Positions 7,353 through 15,334 of a stretch of DNA of 64,000 nt are shown here, piece by piece. Numbering within the stretch: position 1 is the first letter of the stretch; every line of letters starts with the position of its first letter. Position numbers and translations under genes: made by a program. The notes under the pieces were generated by a model that was not told the DNA's origin, did not search any database, and saw only the letters and a list, made by a program, of their open reading frames with translations. This DNA comes from CANIGN01 sp964538275 (GTDB lineage: Bacteria; Bdellovibrionota; UBA2428): the NCBI GenBank assembly GCA_964538275.1, contig CAZIFW010000004.1:1-64000 (forward strand), in the 5' to 3' direction.

Positions 7353-8463
7353 GAGCTGGATGTGCTCCTAGAATAAAACTTAACTGCACTTGTGCTAGGT
7401 GATTTTGTTTATCTGAGTCACCTTGTGTGGTGTCTACATCAAAAGTGTAACTCAATCGAAATGTCGAAAACTCGCTAGGCTTCCAAGTTACAATAGGAAC
7501 AATGGCGTAATCAAAATCTTTTCTACGTTCGCCCGTTGTTTGAAATTTTTTGCTTAGTTCAGAGAACGCATCCAACCTTAAGCCCAAAGACCAATTTTCA
7601 TTCAATCCATACTGAGTAAGGTGATAGGCGCCCACTTGTTTGAGATTACTGCTCGCTCCGCCCGCTTGCTCTTGATAGTAGCCTTCAGTTTGCAGGAGCC
7701 AACGCAAGAGTTTTCCGCGCCTTTGTTTATAAACTAGGTCAAAGCCTGTGAGATGAGTCTCAACCTGCAAATCATCTCTTCGAGTTAAATAAGAAAGTCC
7801 CAGCTGTATACCCGACTGAGGTGATAGCTCAAAATATGTAACAGGATGCACATAGTACAAAGGTCGCGGAGGTTTTTTACCTGTTCCATGACAATGTCCA
7901 TAACAATAACCACTGGTTACACCTGCAGTGATTTCGAAAAAATGTTCTGTGGGTAAGAGATAAGTATACTCAACACCTGTATCCGCAGCGGCTTCATCTG
8001 CAAAAAATTCACTATGCACTTTGGGAGCGGTTGTAAAATTCCAATCATGTTGATGATGCTGATTAAGACGCCCCACTCCTAATAAAAACTTTCCAACTTT
8101 AAAACGAGAGGAAGGAATAAACGTTGAAGAACTCAAGTAGCCTTCGTGAAGTTCAAAAACAAAGCCATTTGCTTCATTATGTCCGCCAAAAGCTATAGTG
8201 CCATCAAAGTTTTGATCTATGGGACTATAAAACATGAGCTCAGCCGAGCGGACATTCACATTGTAGGCACGGTCTTTGTCTACGGAGGTATAGACATCTG
8301 ACACTATATCTAGTGCCGCCATAGCTTGAATATTTTGAAAGACATTATTTGAACCCAGTAAAGATGGCTTTGAGTGTTCGGCATGATTTTCACCACTTTG
8401 CTGAGCTATTGCCAGAGCGCTTACGAAAAAGAATGCAGTGAATATTCTAAAACTAGTGATCAT
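7342..8463 (-). CDS. Outer-membrane beta-barrel, probable zinc-regulated porin
   Basis: The frame extends to 8508, but the ATG at 8463 gives a clean signal peptide (MITSFRIFTAFFFVSALAIAQQ), so the protein is taken as 373 residues. The mature part has alternating amphipathic strands typical of a barrel. It has His-rich loops (NHAEHS, NQHHQHDW, and GYCYGHCHGTG with two Cys and two His) that could bind Zn(II). Its place directly before znuA, with 11-base overlaps on both sides, suggests it lets zinc or a zinc chelate cross the outer membrane. No plug domain or TonB box was seen, so it is porin-like and not a TonB receptor. No precise family recognised. Confidence 0.7.
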   Translation of the reverse strand: MITSFRIFTAFFFVSALAIAQQSGENHAEHSKPSLLGSNNVFQNIQAMAALDIVSDVYTSVDKDRAYNVNVRSAELMFYSPIDQNFDGTIAFGGHNEANGFVFELHEGYLSSSTFIPSSRFKVGKFLLGVGRLNQHHQHDWNFTTAPKVHSEFFADEAAADTGVEYTYLLPTEHFFEITAGVTSGYCYGHCHGTGKKPPRPLYYVHPVTYFELSPQSGIQLGLSYLTRRDDLQVETHLTGFDLVYKQRRGKLLRWLLQTEGYYQEQAGGASSNLKQVGAYHLTQYGLNENWSLGLRLDAFSELSKKFQTTGERRKDFDYAIVPIVTWKPSEFSTFRLSYTFDVDTTQGDSDKQNHLAQVQLSFILGAHPAHDF

Positions 8464-9070
8464 CTCTTGGGGGTCCTTTTTGAACACTAAAAACTTTTCC
8501 ACCCTCAAGTTTCATACCCCAATGCGGTCCCTGTCCTCGGCCCGCCAAGCCATCTGCATTTACAGAAGAATCAAATAATTTTACACCCGTTGAGTGATTC
8601 CAAAACACTACATGTGCAAAAGCCTCGTTGTTGTGCACATCTAACGAGAGAGAAACTTGCTGACTCACATCTAACGAAGACAAAAACTGCGTCCAGTCAT
8701 CTGTCACTCCAGCACTTGTTACAAAAAACTTAAGCTGCGCGCCTAATCTTTGAAACTTAAATTCCACACCTTCCCCTAAAAGAGTATTTGAATGTGTAAC
8801 AAAAGTTAAAGCAGCGCCATCTTCTAATTCAAACAAGAGATTAAAGTTAAAATTAGTTTGTGGAGACTCTAGGCTTTGAGCAAAACGCAGTGAGCCCTGT
8901 CCTGAGACGGTTCCATTTCCAAAAGATAAATTGTCCTTTGGAGATACAAATTCAAATTTTTCGCCTGCGACAATTTGATTGTTTGAAATATCATTGAGCG
9001 CATCTCGATCTGGATTTGGACCACCCCCACATGAATATAATAACAAAGTAAAAAATAAAAATAAGTTCAT
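8453..9070 (-). CDS. Putative lipoprotein of the zinc operon
   Basis: 205 residues. A short hydrophobic N-terminus ends in the lipobox LLYSC (Cys14), followed by GGG, so it should be lipidated. The rest is beta-rich without close family resemblance. Phrases such as ALTFVTHSN, VSLSLDVHNNEAFAHVVFWNHS and GPHWGMKLEGGKV give a jelly-roll or concanavalin-like impression. The C-terminus is charged (PPRDDH). It lies between the secreted His/Cys protein and the outer-membrane barrel in the same transcript, which points to a surface or periplasmic role in zinc acquisition. No function is assigned. Confidence 0.6.
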   Translation of the reverse strand: MNLFLFFTLLLYSCGGGPNPDRDALNDISNNQIVAGEKFEFVSPKDNLSFGNGTVSGQGSLRFAQSLESPQTNFNFNLLFELEDGAALTFVTHSNTLLGEGVEFKFQRLGAQLKFFVTSAGVTDDWTQFLSSLDVSQQVSLSLDVHNNEAFAHVVFWNHSTGVKLFDSSVNADGLAGRGQGPHWGMKLEGGKVFSVQKGPPRDDH

Positions 9071-9082
9071 ATCTGTAGAACC

Positions 9083-9772
9083 TTAAGGCTGAAAGCGCTC
9101 TGCTCTTGCTAAGCGATTGGGCTGAAAGGGATCTGCAATATCGCGTTGACGATGACAATCCATCTCAAGCTCATCGCCATGCGCATGTTTGTGGCAAAAC
9201 ATGTATTTGATATTTGCTACCCCTTGCGTATCCGTCCACTGATACTTCACTTGGATGTTGGCTTCATTGTTCAAATCTGTAGATCGCCAGAACTTAACTT
9301 CGCTCAATTGCGCGGGATCACCGAAAGCTTCTTCAAACACATTAACAAAACTCACAGCGGCATCCTGAAAATCTTGTACTGTGAAGAATCCTTGTGCTGC
9401 AGAGTAAGCGCGCTCATTGTTATTTTCGGTAAAAACACATTTTGCAGCTTGAATGTTTTCAGCCTCGTCTTTTGAATATCCACAATCGTAATTACTATTT
9501 TGTAACTTAGTCTCAGCTACCGTGGAACTTAGTGGAATGTTGTAAACAATTACCGAGGCCTTTTCATTGGGAGTGACAGATTTAGAATTGAAGCCCACTA
9601 ATTCCTTGCTGAGCTCAGCGCCATCGACTTCGAAATTCTCTTCAAAGCGGTGGAGTGACTCCACGCCTGAAAGCACAATTGGGGACTTCTTTAAAACAGC
9701 TGGGTCAAGGGCATCGGCAAGAGACAAGTTTGAAATGAAATAAATTAACAGAACGGAGAAATTTTTATGCAC
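9083..9772 (-). CDS. Secreted His/Cys-containing protein heading the zinc operon
   Basis: 229 residues from a GTG start (ATG not available in frame) with a weak AGG upstream. The N-terminus is a signal peptide (MHKNFSVLLIYFISNLSLADA). Four cysteines occur, and a C-terminal metal-ligand-rich block reads MFCHKHAHGDELEMDCHRQ. An ELVGFNSKSVTPNEKA stretch faintly recalls the ZrgA/DUF2796 zinc-uptake family, which usually reads LVGFEHAP at this point; this is a weak impression. It is the first gene of the zinc operon, and the palindromic operator lies 39-65 bases upstream of its start. Likely periplasmic zinc binding; function not proven. Confidence 0.6.
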   Translation of the reverse strand: MHKNFSVLLIYFISNLSLADALDPAVLKKSPIVLSGVESLHRFEENFEVDGAELSKELVGFNSKSVTPNEKASVIVYNIPLSSTVAETKLQNSNYDCGYSKDEAENIQAAKCVFTENNNERAYSAAQGFFTVQDFQDAAVSFVNVFEEAFGDPAQLSEVKFWRSTDLNNEANIQVKYQWTDTQGVANIKYMFCHKHAHGDELEMDCHRQRDIADPFQPNRLARAERFQP

Positions 9773-9792
9773 ACCTAAATCCTCTGCAGAGA

Positions 9793-9821
9793 GATATAAG
9801 CGAGGCTTTATTCAATTGCAA
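9793..9821 (-). promoter_or_regulatory. Promoter of the zinc operon (minus strand)
   Basis: Read on the minus strand, -35 TTGCAA (9816-9821) and -10 TATATC (9793-9798) are separated by 17 bases and point to the start at 9772. The -35 lies within the palindrome, so a bound repressor would block RNA polymerase. Confidence 0.5.
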
Positions 9822-9837
9822 ATCATTTGCATTTGAA
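9811..9837. promoter_or_regulatory. Palindromic operator, Fur-family 7-1-7 type (candidate Zur box)
   Basis: The core TGCAAATCATTTGCA at 9817-9831 is a perfect 7-1-7 palindrome. After one mismatched pair (9816/9832) the symmetry continues with TTCAA on the left (9811-9815) and TTGAA on the right (9833-9837), so 13 of 13 arm pairs but one match across 27 bases. The 7-1-7 layout with a central AAT-n-ATT is that of known Fur-family boxes. It covers the -35 of the operon whose last gene encodes a Fur-family protein. Confidence 0.72.
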
Positions 9838-9854
9838 AAATTTGGCTTTGAAAT

Positions 9855-10199
9855 TTAAACTTTTTTGACAAACTCTGACTTTAAGTTCATGGCCCCAAAA
9901 CCATCGATTTTACAGGCAATATTGTGGCCATCAGCTCCGTCTGTGAGCTGAATATTCTTAACTTTGGTGCCGACTTTTACAACGGACGAAGAGCCCTTTA
10001 CTTTAAGGTCTTTAATCACCGAAACCGTATCGCCATCAGCCAATACATTACCGTGTGCATCGCGGATAGACGTGTCTACTGCTGCCACTTCGGCAACATG
10101 TTGGCTCCATTCGTGGGCACACTCAGGGCAAATCCAAAGGTTACCCTGAGCGTATACGTAAGCTGATGAACACTTAGGACACTGTGGTTGATTTTCCAT
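9855..10199 (-). CDS. yjdM: PhnA/YjdM family zinc-ribbon protein
   Basis: 114 residues, the usual length. An N-terminal zinc ribbon (CPKC near residue 8, CPEC near 24) is followed by the conserved beta domain with VADGDTVSVIKDLKVKGSS-like sequence (here VLADGDTVSVIKDL) and the DG-x-GAMNLKSEFVKKV end. The family was once called alkylphosphonate uptake protein PhnA, but it is not part of the phosphonate pathway and its biochemical role is unclear. It is a single gene on the minus strand, just upstream of the zinc operon. A zinc-related role is possible only by proximity. Confidence 0.9.
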   Translation of the reverse strand: MENQPQCPKCSSAYVYAQGNLWICPECAHEWSQHVAEVAAVDTSIRDAHGNVLADGDTVSVIKDLKVKGSSSVVKVGTKVKNIQLTDGADGHNIACKIDGFGAMNLKSEFVKKV

Positions 10200-10284
10200 T
10201 TAGGAAAACCCTAGCAGCTCTTAAGGTTGAACTCTAGTTTGCTGAGGTGTTGGATTTCCGCCTTCAGCCATTTGACCAAAGTCA

Positions 10285-10755
10285 CTAGTGATGGTCGTGA
10301 TGACCGCTAAGCTCGGGTACAATTTCTTCTGTAGTAGCTACTCGCTCACCATTTACCAAAAATACTCTATGATCGTTAGAATTTAACTCTACTCGCACGA
10401 TATCACCCTGCTTAACGTTCTGTAAAAAGTAGTGCGGACCATATAAACGTGTAAGCTTTACATCGTTTACATAGATGTGTGCATGTCCTTCTACAATAAG
10501 ACCGATTTCACGATCTACAAGCTGATGTTCTTGATTCACATGCTCAGGGGCAAATAAGAAATTGTTCACCGAAACTTTCAAATTTACAGCTGTAGTGCTG
10601 TGACGATCTTTTTCAAGTTTAATCTTAACGCTAGGAATGTTTGCTGTAGAACCAACAAGCTCCACTCCTTGGTGATGTTCATGATGATGGTCAGGATGCA
10701 CATCAGCTCCAGCGTAAACAGTACCCAATACTAGACTTAATATAATTTTTTTCAT
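10285..10755 (-). CDS. His-rich periplasmic protein, probable metal binding
   Basis: The longest frame begins at 10923, but the ATG at 10755 has an AGGAG 8 bases upstream and yields a signal peptide (MKKIILSLVLGTVYAGA), so the product is 156 residues. The mature protein begins with HPDHHHEHHQG and ends with GHHDHH. The centre carries the block VEGHAHIYVNDVKLTRLYGPHYFL and then LNSNDH, which I recall from small secreted proteins of copper- or metal-related loci. Metal buffering in the periplasm is the likely role, metal unknown. It is divergent from the peroxiredoxin gene. Confidence 0.68.
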   Translation of the reverse strand: MKKIILSLVLGTVYAGADVHPDHHHEHHQGVELVGSTANIPSVKIKLEKDRHSTTAVNLKVSVNNFLFAPEHVNQEHQLVDREIGLIVEGHAHIYVNDVKLTRLYGPHYFLQNVKQGDIVRVELNSNDHRVFLVNGERVATTEEIVPELSGHHDHH

Positions 10756-10873
10756 TTTAATTCTCCTCTTGAAATCCACAGTGCAACATTCCAGCCGTGC
10801 TAACCAATAGATAGAAACTATGAATGCCATACAACTTTGCTGATATATACTAGCCCAGCCGGTTCCTACTCCC

Positions 10874-10902
10874 TTGACCCTATATAAATACGCCCATAAA
10901 CT
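10874..10902 (+). promoter_or_regulatory. Sigma70-like promoter, -35 TTGACC / 17 nt / -10 TAAACT
   Basis: The -35 at 10874-10879 and -10 at 10897-10902 have a 17-base spacer. The predicted +1 is 10909, exactly the A of the peroxiredoxin ATG, so the mRNA should have no 5' leader. No Shine-Dalgarno sequence precedes that ATG. Confidence 0.55.
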
Positions 10903-10908
10903 TATCGG

Positions 10909-11649
10909 ATGTCCGATGCACAAAATCTGAAACTTTTACCTTTTGTATTTGCTGCGTTTTCAATCTACGCTCTAGAGAAAACCCCAACCGAAAAGCCACT
11001 GAGCGAAAGCCTTAAAGCCCTTTCCGATTCAGCAAAAAAACGCCACCCTGAAGATCGCAGAAAAATTATGGATAAAGCGACTGATGACTTGCGCAAATCT
11101 GACATTGCCAAGAAAGCTCTTAAAGCTGGTGATAAAATTCCTAGCTTTAAACTACTCAATGCCGATTCAAAAGAAGTCTCCTCTGCTGAGCTTCTTAAAA
11201 AAGGACCCATGATTATTACATTCTTCCGTGGAGAATGGTGCCCATACTGCAACCTGCAACTTTCGAGTCTTCAAAATAAACTTCCCGAACTCGAAGCATT
11301 AGGCGCCAGTGTGGTGGCTATATCACCTCAAACTCCTAGCAGCAGTATGGCTAGTGTGGAGAAAAACAAACTCAGCATGCATGTTCTTAGCGATGCAAAT
11401 GCACGTGTGAGTAAGAAATTTGGTCTTGTGTTTAAAGTCCCAACTGAACTTAAAAACGTTTATAAAGAAATGGGATTGGATCTTGATAAGTTCAACGGAA
11501 ATTCTGACTGGGAATTACCTATTGCTGCAACTTACGTTGTTAATCCTCAGGGCGTGATTACCTACGCGTTTGTTGAAGTTGACTACACAAAACGAGCTGA
11601 GACTTCGCTACTCGTTGAAGAAGTAAAAAAGATTAGCAAAAAAATCTAG
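10909..11649 (+). CDS. Peroxiredoxin-like AhpC/TSA family protein
   Basis: 246 residues. The thioredoxin fold starts near residue 70 (AGDKIPSFKLLNADSKEV). The active-site region FFRGEWCPYCNLQL has two cysteines in a CPYC arrangement, typical of the AhpC/TSA-like branch often called PRX-like2. The first 65 residues hold a hydrophobic stretch (LLPFVFAAFSIYALE) that may be a signal or anchor, then a charged helix (HPEDRRKIMDKATDDLRK). It would reduce peroxides, possibly outside the cytoplasm. Its stop codon overlaps the stop of the convergent exporter gene through the shared CTAG. Confidence 0.8.
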   Translation: MSDAQNLKLLPFVFAAFSIYALEKTPTEKPLSESLKALSDSAKKRHPEDRRKIMDKATDDLRKSDIAKKALKAGDKIPSFKLLNADSKEVSSAELLKKGPMIITFFRGEWCPYCNLQLSSLQNKLPELEALGASVVAISPQTPSSSMASVEKNKLSMHVLSDANARVSKKFGLVFKVPTELKNVYKEMGLDLDKFNGNSDWELPIAATYVVNPQGVITYAFVEVDYTKRAETSLLVEEVKKISKKI

Positions 11650-12407
11650 TCTTTAAGACGATATCCTGTTTTGAGCAACACATAGACCGTTCCCAGACAC
11701 AACGCCAGTATCACTGTTATCATGCTAAGACTTGTATAAATATTTACATCCGAGCTTCCATAAAAAGACCAACGAAAGCCACTGATTAAATAAACCACTG
11801 GATTAAACATAGAGACCTTTTGCCAAAAAGGAGGCAACATGTTGATGGAGTAAAAACTTCCTCCCAAAAAAGTTAATGGCGTTACTATCAACAATGGAAT
11901 CATTTGCAACTTATCAAAATTATCGGCCCAAAGTCCGATGATAAAGCCAAACAAACTAAAAGTAAGCGCTGTAATGACTAAGAAGAAAAGCATCCAAAGG
12001 GGGCTTTGAATATGAAAAGGAACAAAACAACTAGCCGTTGCTAAAATAAGGGCTCCCAAAATAATGGATTTAGTAGCTGCTGCCCCTACATATCCTAATA
12101 TAATTTCAATATAAGACACTGGAGCAGAAAGCAGCTCATAAATTGTGCCGGTAAATTTAGGAAAAAATATTCCAAAAGATGCATTCGATAAACTCTGAGT
12201 TAATACTGAAAGCATAATAAGACCCGGAACAATAAATGCACCGTAATCAATTCCTTCTACACTGCTAATTCGAGAGCCAATAGCAGATCCAAAAACAATA
12301 AAATAAAGCGAAGTAGAAATTACAGGCGAAGCCACACTTTGCCCCAAGGTGCGCCACATACGTGCCATTTCAAATTGGTAGATTGTTTTAATAGCTCTTA
12401 AATTCAT
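11646..12407 (-). CDS. yadH: ABC-2 type transporter permease (YadH-like)
   Basis: 253 residues with six predicted membrane helices, matching the E. coli YadH length of about 256. Typical family phrases are GSAIGSRISSVEGIDYGAFIVPGLIML at the first extracytoplasmic part and LGGSFYSINMLPPFWQKVSMFNPVVYLI near the end, the ABC-2 signature. It pairs with the ATPase gene upstream (4-base overlap). The substrate of YadGH exporters is not established. Confidence 0.87.
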   Translation of the reverse strand: MNLRAIKTIYQFEMARMWRTLGQSVASPVISTSLYFIVFGSAIGSRISSVEGIDYGAFIVPGLIMLSVLTQSLSNASFGIFFPKFTGTIYELLSAPVSYIEIILGYVGAAATKSIILGALILATASCFVPFHIQSPLWMLFFLVITALTFSLFGFIIGLWADNFDKLQMIPLLIVTPLTFLGGSFYSINMLPPFWQKVSMFNPVVYLISGFRWSFYGSSDVNIYTSLSMITVILALCLGTVYVLLKTGYRLKD

Positions 12408-13330
12408 GACTTTTGCACCAATGAAACAAAGATTTCTTCTAGCGAAGATTCTTTTGTATAAAGATCTTGGATTTTTATACCTTCCATATTTAGTTGTTCC
12501 AACAATCGCGGGATACCACTGTCCTCTTTCTCTGAGTTATAACTATAAATGAGTCGTGGGCCCTCAAGACTTAATGAAAACTCACTCAATCGTGGTGGAA
12601 TACTCTCTAGGGTCTCCTTTAGATCAATGGTGAGTTGCTTTTTACCAAGCTTTTTCATGAGCTTTTGTTTTTCTTCAACCAAAATGAGTTTACCTTGATT
12701 GATGACCCCAATTCGATCTGCCATTTCTTGAGCCTCTTCAATGTAATGAGTGGTTAAAATAATTGTCACTCCAGACTCTCTTAATCTATGCACGAGTTTC
12801 CACATATCTTTGCGTAGCTCTACATCTACGCCAGCTGTTGGTTCATCTAAAAATAAAACCTCTGGTTCGTGAGAAAGCGCTTTGGCAATCATCAAGCGTC
12901 GTTTCATTCCCCCAGACAATGTCATGAGCTTGTTATCTTTCTTTTCCCATAAGGATAAGTCTCGAAGAATTTTTTCAATCAAAGCAGGATTGGGCTCCTT
13001 GCCAAACAATCCGCGACTAAAACACACGGCATTCCAAACAGATTCAAAGGCATCAGTTGTTAATTCTTGTGGCACTAATCCAATAAGCGAACGAGCTTGC
13101 ATGGGTTCTTTAACAACATCAAAACCTTTAACCATAATGCTTCCGGAACTTGGATTTGAAATTCCGCAAATTGTTTTAATAAGAGTTGTCTTACCTGCTC
13201 CATTTGGGCCTAAGAGTGCAAAAATTTCTCCCGTATGTATTCTAAGATTCACATCAAAGAGTGCCTGAAAGCCATCGACATATTTTTTATTGAGGCCTGA
13301 TATACAAAGAATGCCGTCGCCGTAGTTCAT
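12404..13330 (-). CDS. yadG: ABC transporter ATP-binding protein (YadG-like)
   Basis: 308 residues, the same as E. coli YadG. Walker A GPNGAGKTT near 42-50, Q-loop VPQE, signature LSGGMKRRL, Walker B VLFLDEPTAG and the switch His in TTHYIEEAQ are all present. The C-terminal 90 residues form the extra domain seen in drug/polysaccharide-type exporters. It energises the YadH-like permease downstream. It is divergent from the nitroreductase gene, 22 bases away, so the promoters must overlap. Confidence 0.9.
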   Translation of the reverse strand: MNYGDGILCISGLNKKYVDGFQALFDVNLRIHTGEIFALLGPNGAGKTTLIKTICGISNPSSGSIMVKGFDVVKEPMQARSLIGLVPQELTTDAFESVWNAVCFSRGLFGKEPNPALIEKILRDLSLWEKKDNKLMTLSGGMKRRLMIAKALSHEPEVLFLDEPTAGVDVELRKDMWKLVHRLRESGVTIILTTHYIEEAQEMADRIGVINQGKLILVEEKQKLMKKLGKKQLTIDLKETLESIPPRLSEFSLSLEGPRLIYSYNSEKEDSGIPRLLEQLNMEGIKIQDLYTKESSLEEIFVSLVQKS

Positions 13331-13352
13331 GTGCTACTAATGATAGCTCAAT

Positions 13353-14135
13353 ATGATCGAAGAAAGCATTCTCAAAAAAGCACCTTCTACTAGCTATCAA
13401 GAAAAAGCTCTTGAAGTGTCTTGGGAGGCCTTTAGTACCATCCTGAACAATCGACGCAGTGTGCGGGTTTATAAAGATGAAAAAGTTCCTGACGAAGTTG
13501 TTCAAAAATGCTTAGACGCTGCTTTGCTTGCTCCGAATTCTTCTAATTTACAATCTTGGGAATTCTACTGGATACATTCTGAAGCTGCGAAAAAAGAAGT
13601 GGCTCAAATTTGTCTTTCGCAACCGGCAGCAACCACAGCGCCTGTTTTGATCGCATGTGTGGCTCGCACGAGTACTTGGAAAAAAAACCGCAAACGCATG
13701 TTAGAGCAATTTGCTAAATCAGAAGCTGAAGGAGCTATAATCCCTCAATCTGCAAAAAGTTATTACAGCAAAATTGTTCCATTTTTTTATTCCATGGGTC
13801 CGCTCGGATTATTTGGCTATGTAAAAAAACTTATATTCTTTTTTAGAGGACTCAAAGAAGCCACGCCACGCGAACCCACTAGCCAACATGGCATGCAAAT
13901 TTGGGCCGTTAAAAGCACGGCACTTGCGTGCCAAAACCTCATGATGGCCTTCAGTGCTGCAGGATATGACTCATGTCCCATGGAAGGATACGACTCGAGT
14001 CGACTTAAAAAATTCCTAAAGCTTCCCAGCGATGCTGTGCCAGTTATGGTTATAAGTGCCGGCAAACGCGCTCCCAATGGTATATACGGCCCACGTTTTC
14101 GCTTTCCTAGCTCTGAGTTTATTAAAAAGATCTAA
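13353..14135 (+). CDS. Nitroreductase family protein
   Basis: 260 residues. The FMN-binding start of the family is clear near residue 28 (NNRRSVRVYKDEKVPDEVV), followed by ALLAPNSSNLQSWEF, which binds the phosphate and ring of FMN. The middle MQIWAVKSTALACQNLMMAFSAAGYDSCPMEG segment is also typical. These enzymes reduce nitro groups, quinones or other electrophiles with NAD(P)H; the natural substrate is not known. An insertion near 105-165 with a hydrophobic YVKKLIFFFRGL segment is unusual for the family. No Shine-Dalgarno; TCAAT sits directly before the ATG, as at several other starts here. Confidence 0.85.
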   Translation: MIEESILKKAPSTSYQEKALEVSWEAFSTILNNRRSVRVYKDEKVPDEVVQKCLDAALLAPNSSNLQSWEFYWIHSEAAKKEVAQICLSQPAATTAPVLIACVARTSTWKKNRKRMLEQFAKSEAEGAIIPQSAKSYYSKIVPFFYSMGPLGLFGYVKKLIFFFRGLKEATPREPTSQHGMQIWAVKSTALACQNLMMAFSAAGYDSCPMEGYDSSRLKKFLKLPSDAVPVMVISAGKRAPNGIYGPRFRFPSSEFIKKI

Positions 14136-14206
14136 TTTTACTGATGCTTATCATAACGTCTTTAGAATATGCAGGTTAGAATAGAGCGAAGGTAAGGAGT
14201 TTATCG

Positions 14207-14470
14207 ATGAAAAGCATTTTTTTACTCATAGCAGCTCTGTCATTCAATCAACTTGGATTTGGAAACAGTTCTGCAAGTTCAGAATCCTCACAATCTGAAG
14301 CGCCCCAAATAAGCAAAACAACTGCAAGCGTAAAGGGTGAGATGGAAAAACCTAAAAGCAAATTACGCGGAAGAATTAAAGGCGACTTCAAAGGAAAAGA
14401 TCCAATGATTGCTCCAGATGGGCAAAGCCAACTTCCACCTACTGATGGCAGCCGGCCTACAAGCCCTTAA
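14207..14470 (+). CDS. Small secreted Ser/Pro-rich protein
   Basis: 87 residues with a good Shine-Dalgarno sequence (AAGGAG, 8 bases before the ATG) and a signal peptide (MKSIFLLIAALSFNQLGFG). The mature part is low complexity: serine-rich (NSSASSESSQSE), then basic (KPKSKLRGRIKGDFKGK), then Pro/Gly/Ser-rich. No family recognised. Its TAA stop shares the TTAA palindrome with the stop of the convergent SDR gene. Confidence 0.6.
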   Translation: MKSIFLLIAALSFNQLGFGNSSASSESSQSEAPQISKTTASVKGEMEKPKSKLRGRIKGDFKGKDPMIAPDGQSQLPPTDGSRPTSP

Positions 14471-15219
14471 GTTGTTTTGCGACTTACAGCAAAAGGACCA
14501 AAAGCCTGTTGAACGGGCATCACAGAAATCACATTGATGTTTACGTGCGAAGGCCGTGTCACAACCCACTCTACTGTTTCTGCAACATCATCTGCTGAAA
14601 GAGCATGAACACCCTTATATACAGAATCCGCTTTTTCTTGATCTCCCTTAAAGCGCACTTGAGAAAACTCCGTCCCACTACACATACCAGGTTCTACGCA
14701 TGTAACCCTTATAGGAGTGCCCACCAAATCTGCTCTTAAGTTCAAACTCATTTGATGAACAAAGGCCTTAGTGGCTCCGTACACATTTCCTGAGGGATAG
14801 GGAAACTCACCTGCAACTGATCCCAAGTTCACAATGTGTCCACGTTTGCGCTCTAGCATGCCCGGCAAAAGAGCATGAGTGCAGTACAAAAGACCATTGA
14901 TATTGGTATTAATCATTTGTTCCCAGTCAGAAAGAGAAGCTTTTTGAGCAGGATCCATACCTAAAGCCAAACCTGCATTGTTAACTAAAACATCAATTGC
15001 CTTAAAGGGTTCAGGCAGAGCTGCAATTTTATTTAAAAGCTCATCTTTGTTTTGAATATCGACTACCAATGGGTGCAAGCGATCACCGTATTGAGCCTTA
15101 AGATCGGTTAAAATATTTTCTCGCCTACCCACCGCAATCACTTTGTCGCCCCTGTCGATAAAGCGTTTTAGCATTGCCAAACCAAAGCCTGCAGTAGCCC
15201 CTGTAATAAATACAATCAT
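14467..15219 (-). CDS. ydfG: SDR family oxidoreductase, YdfG-like 3-hydroxy acid dehydrogenase
   Basis: 250 residues, a classical short-chain dehydrogenase. The cofactor motif TGATAGFG is at 6-13, VNNAGLALG near 80, and the active site holds the serine in NLGSVAG and YGATK (Tyr and Lys). The PGMCSGTEFSQVRFKGD loop matches YdfG enzymes, which oxidise serine, allo-threonine and 3-hydroxy acids, including malonic semialdehyde reduction, with NADP. The Arg of VGRREN after strand beta2 agrees with NADP use. It is divergent from ahpC with a 115-base spacer. Confidence 0.88.
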   Translation of the reverse strand: MIVFITGATAGFGLAMLKRFIDRGDKVIAVGRRENILTDLKAQYGDRLHPLVVDIQNKDELLNKIAALPEPFKAIDVLVNNAGLALGMDPAQKASLSDWEQMINTNINGLLYCTHALLPGMLERKRGHIVNLGSVAGEFPYPSGNVYGATKAFVHQMSLNLRADLVGTPIRVTCVEPGMCSGTEFSQVRFKGDQEKADSVYKGVHALSADDVAETVEWVVTRPSHVNINVISVMPVQQAFGPFAVSRKTT

Positions 15220-15272
15220 ATAGCTGAAATTAGCTACTATTTAAGCGCTTAGCAATTGGGCGTAAAATTCAT

Positions 15273-15300
15273 TTGGCTGGGCCCTGAGGGATGTTATAAG
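15273..15300 (+). promoter_or_regulatory. Putative ahpCD promoter
   Basis: A -35-like TTGGCT (15273-15278) and -10-like TATAAG (15295-15300), 16-base spacer, point to ahpC. An AAGGAG at 15322-15327 lies 7 bases before the ahpC ATG, so this transcript has a normal leader. No clear OxyR-type site was identified. Confidence 0.4.
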
Positions 15301-15334
15301 TAGTGAAAATTTCAGATCATTAAGGAGAAATAAA

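Noticed and set aside
8464..8508. Longer start for the zinc-operon barrel
   Set aside because: It would put MRVEKFLVFKKDPQE ahead of the signal peptide and spoil it. The ATG at 8463 gives a normal signal.
10756..10923. N-terminal extension of the His-rich protein frame
   Set aside because: It has no ribosome-binding site and no signal peptide. The ATG at 10755 has AGGAG at good spacing and a clear signal sequence, and the extension would cover the divergent promoter.
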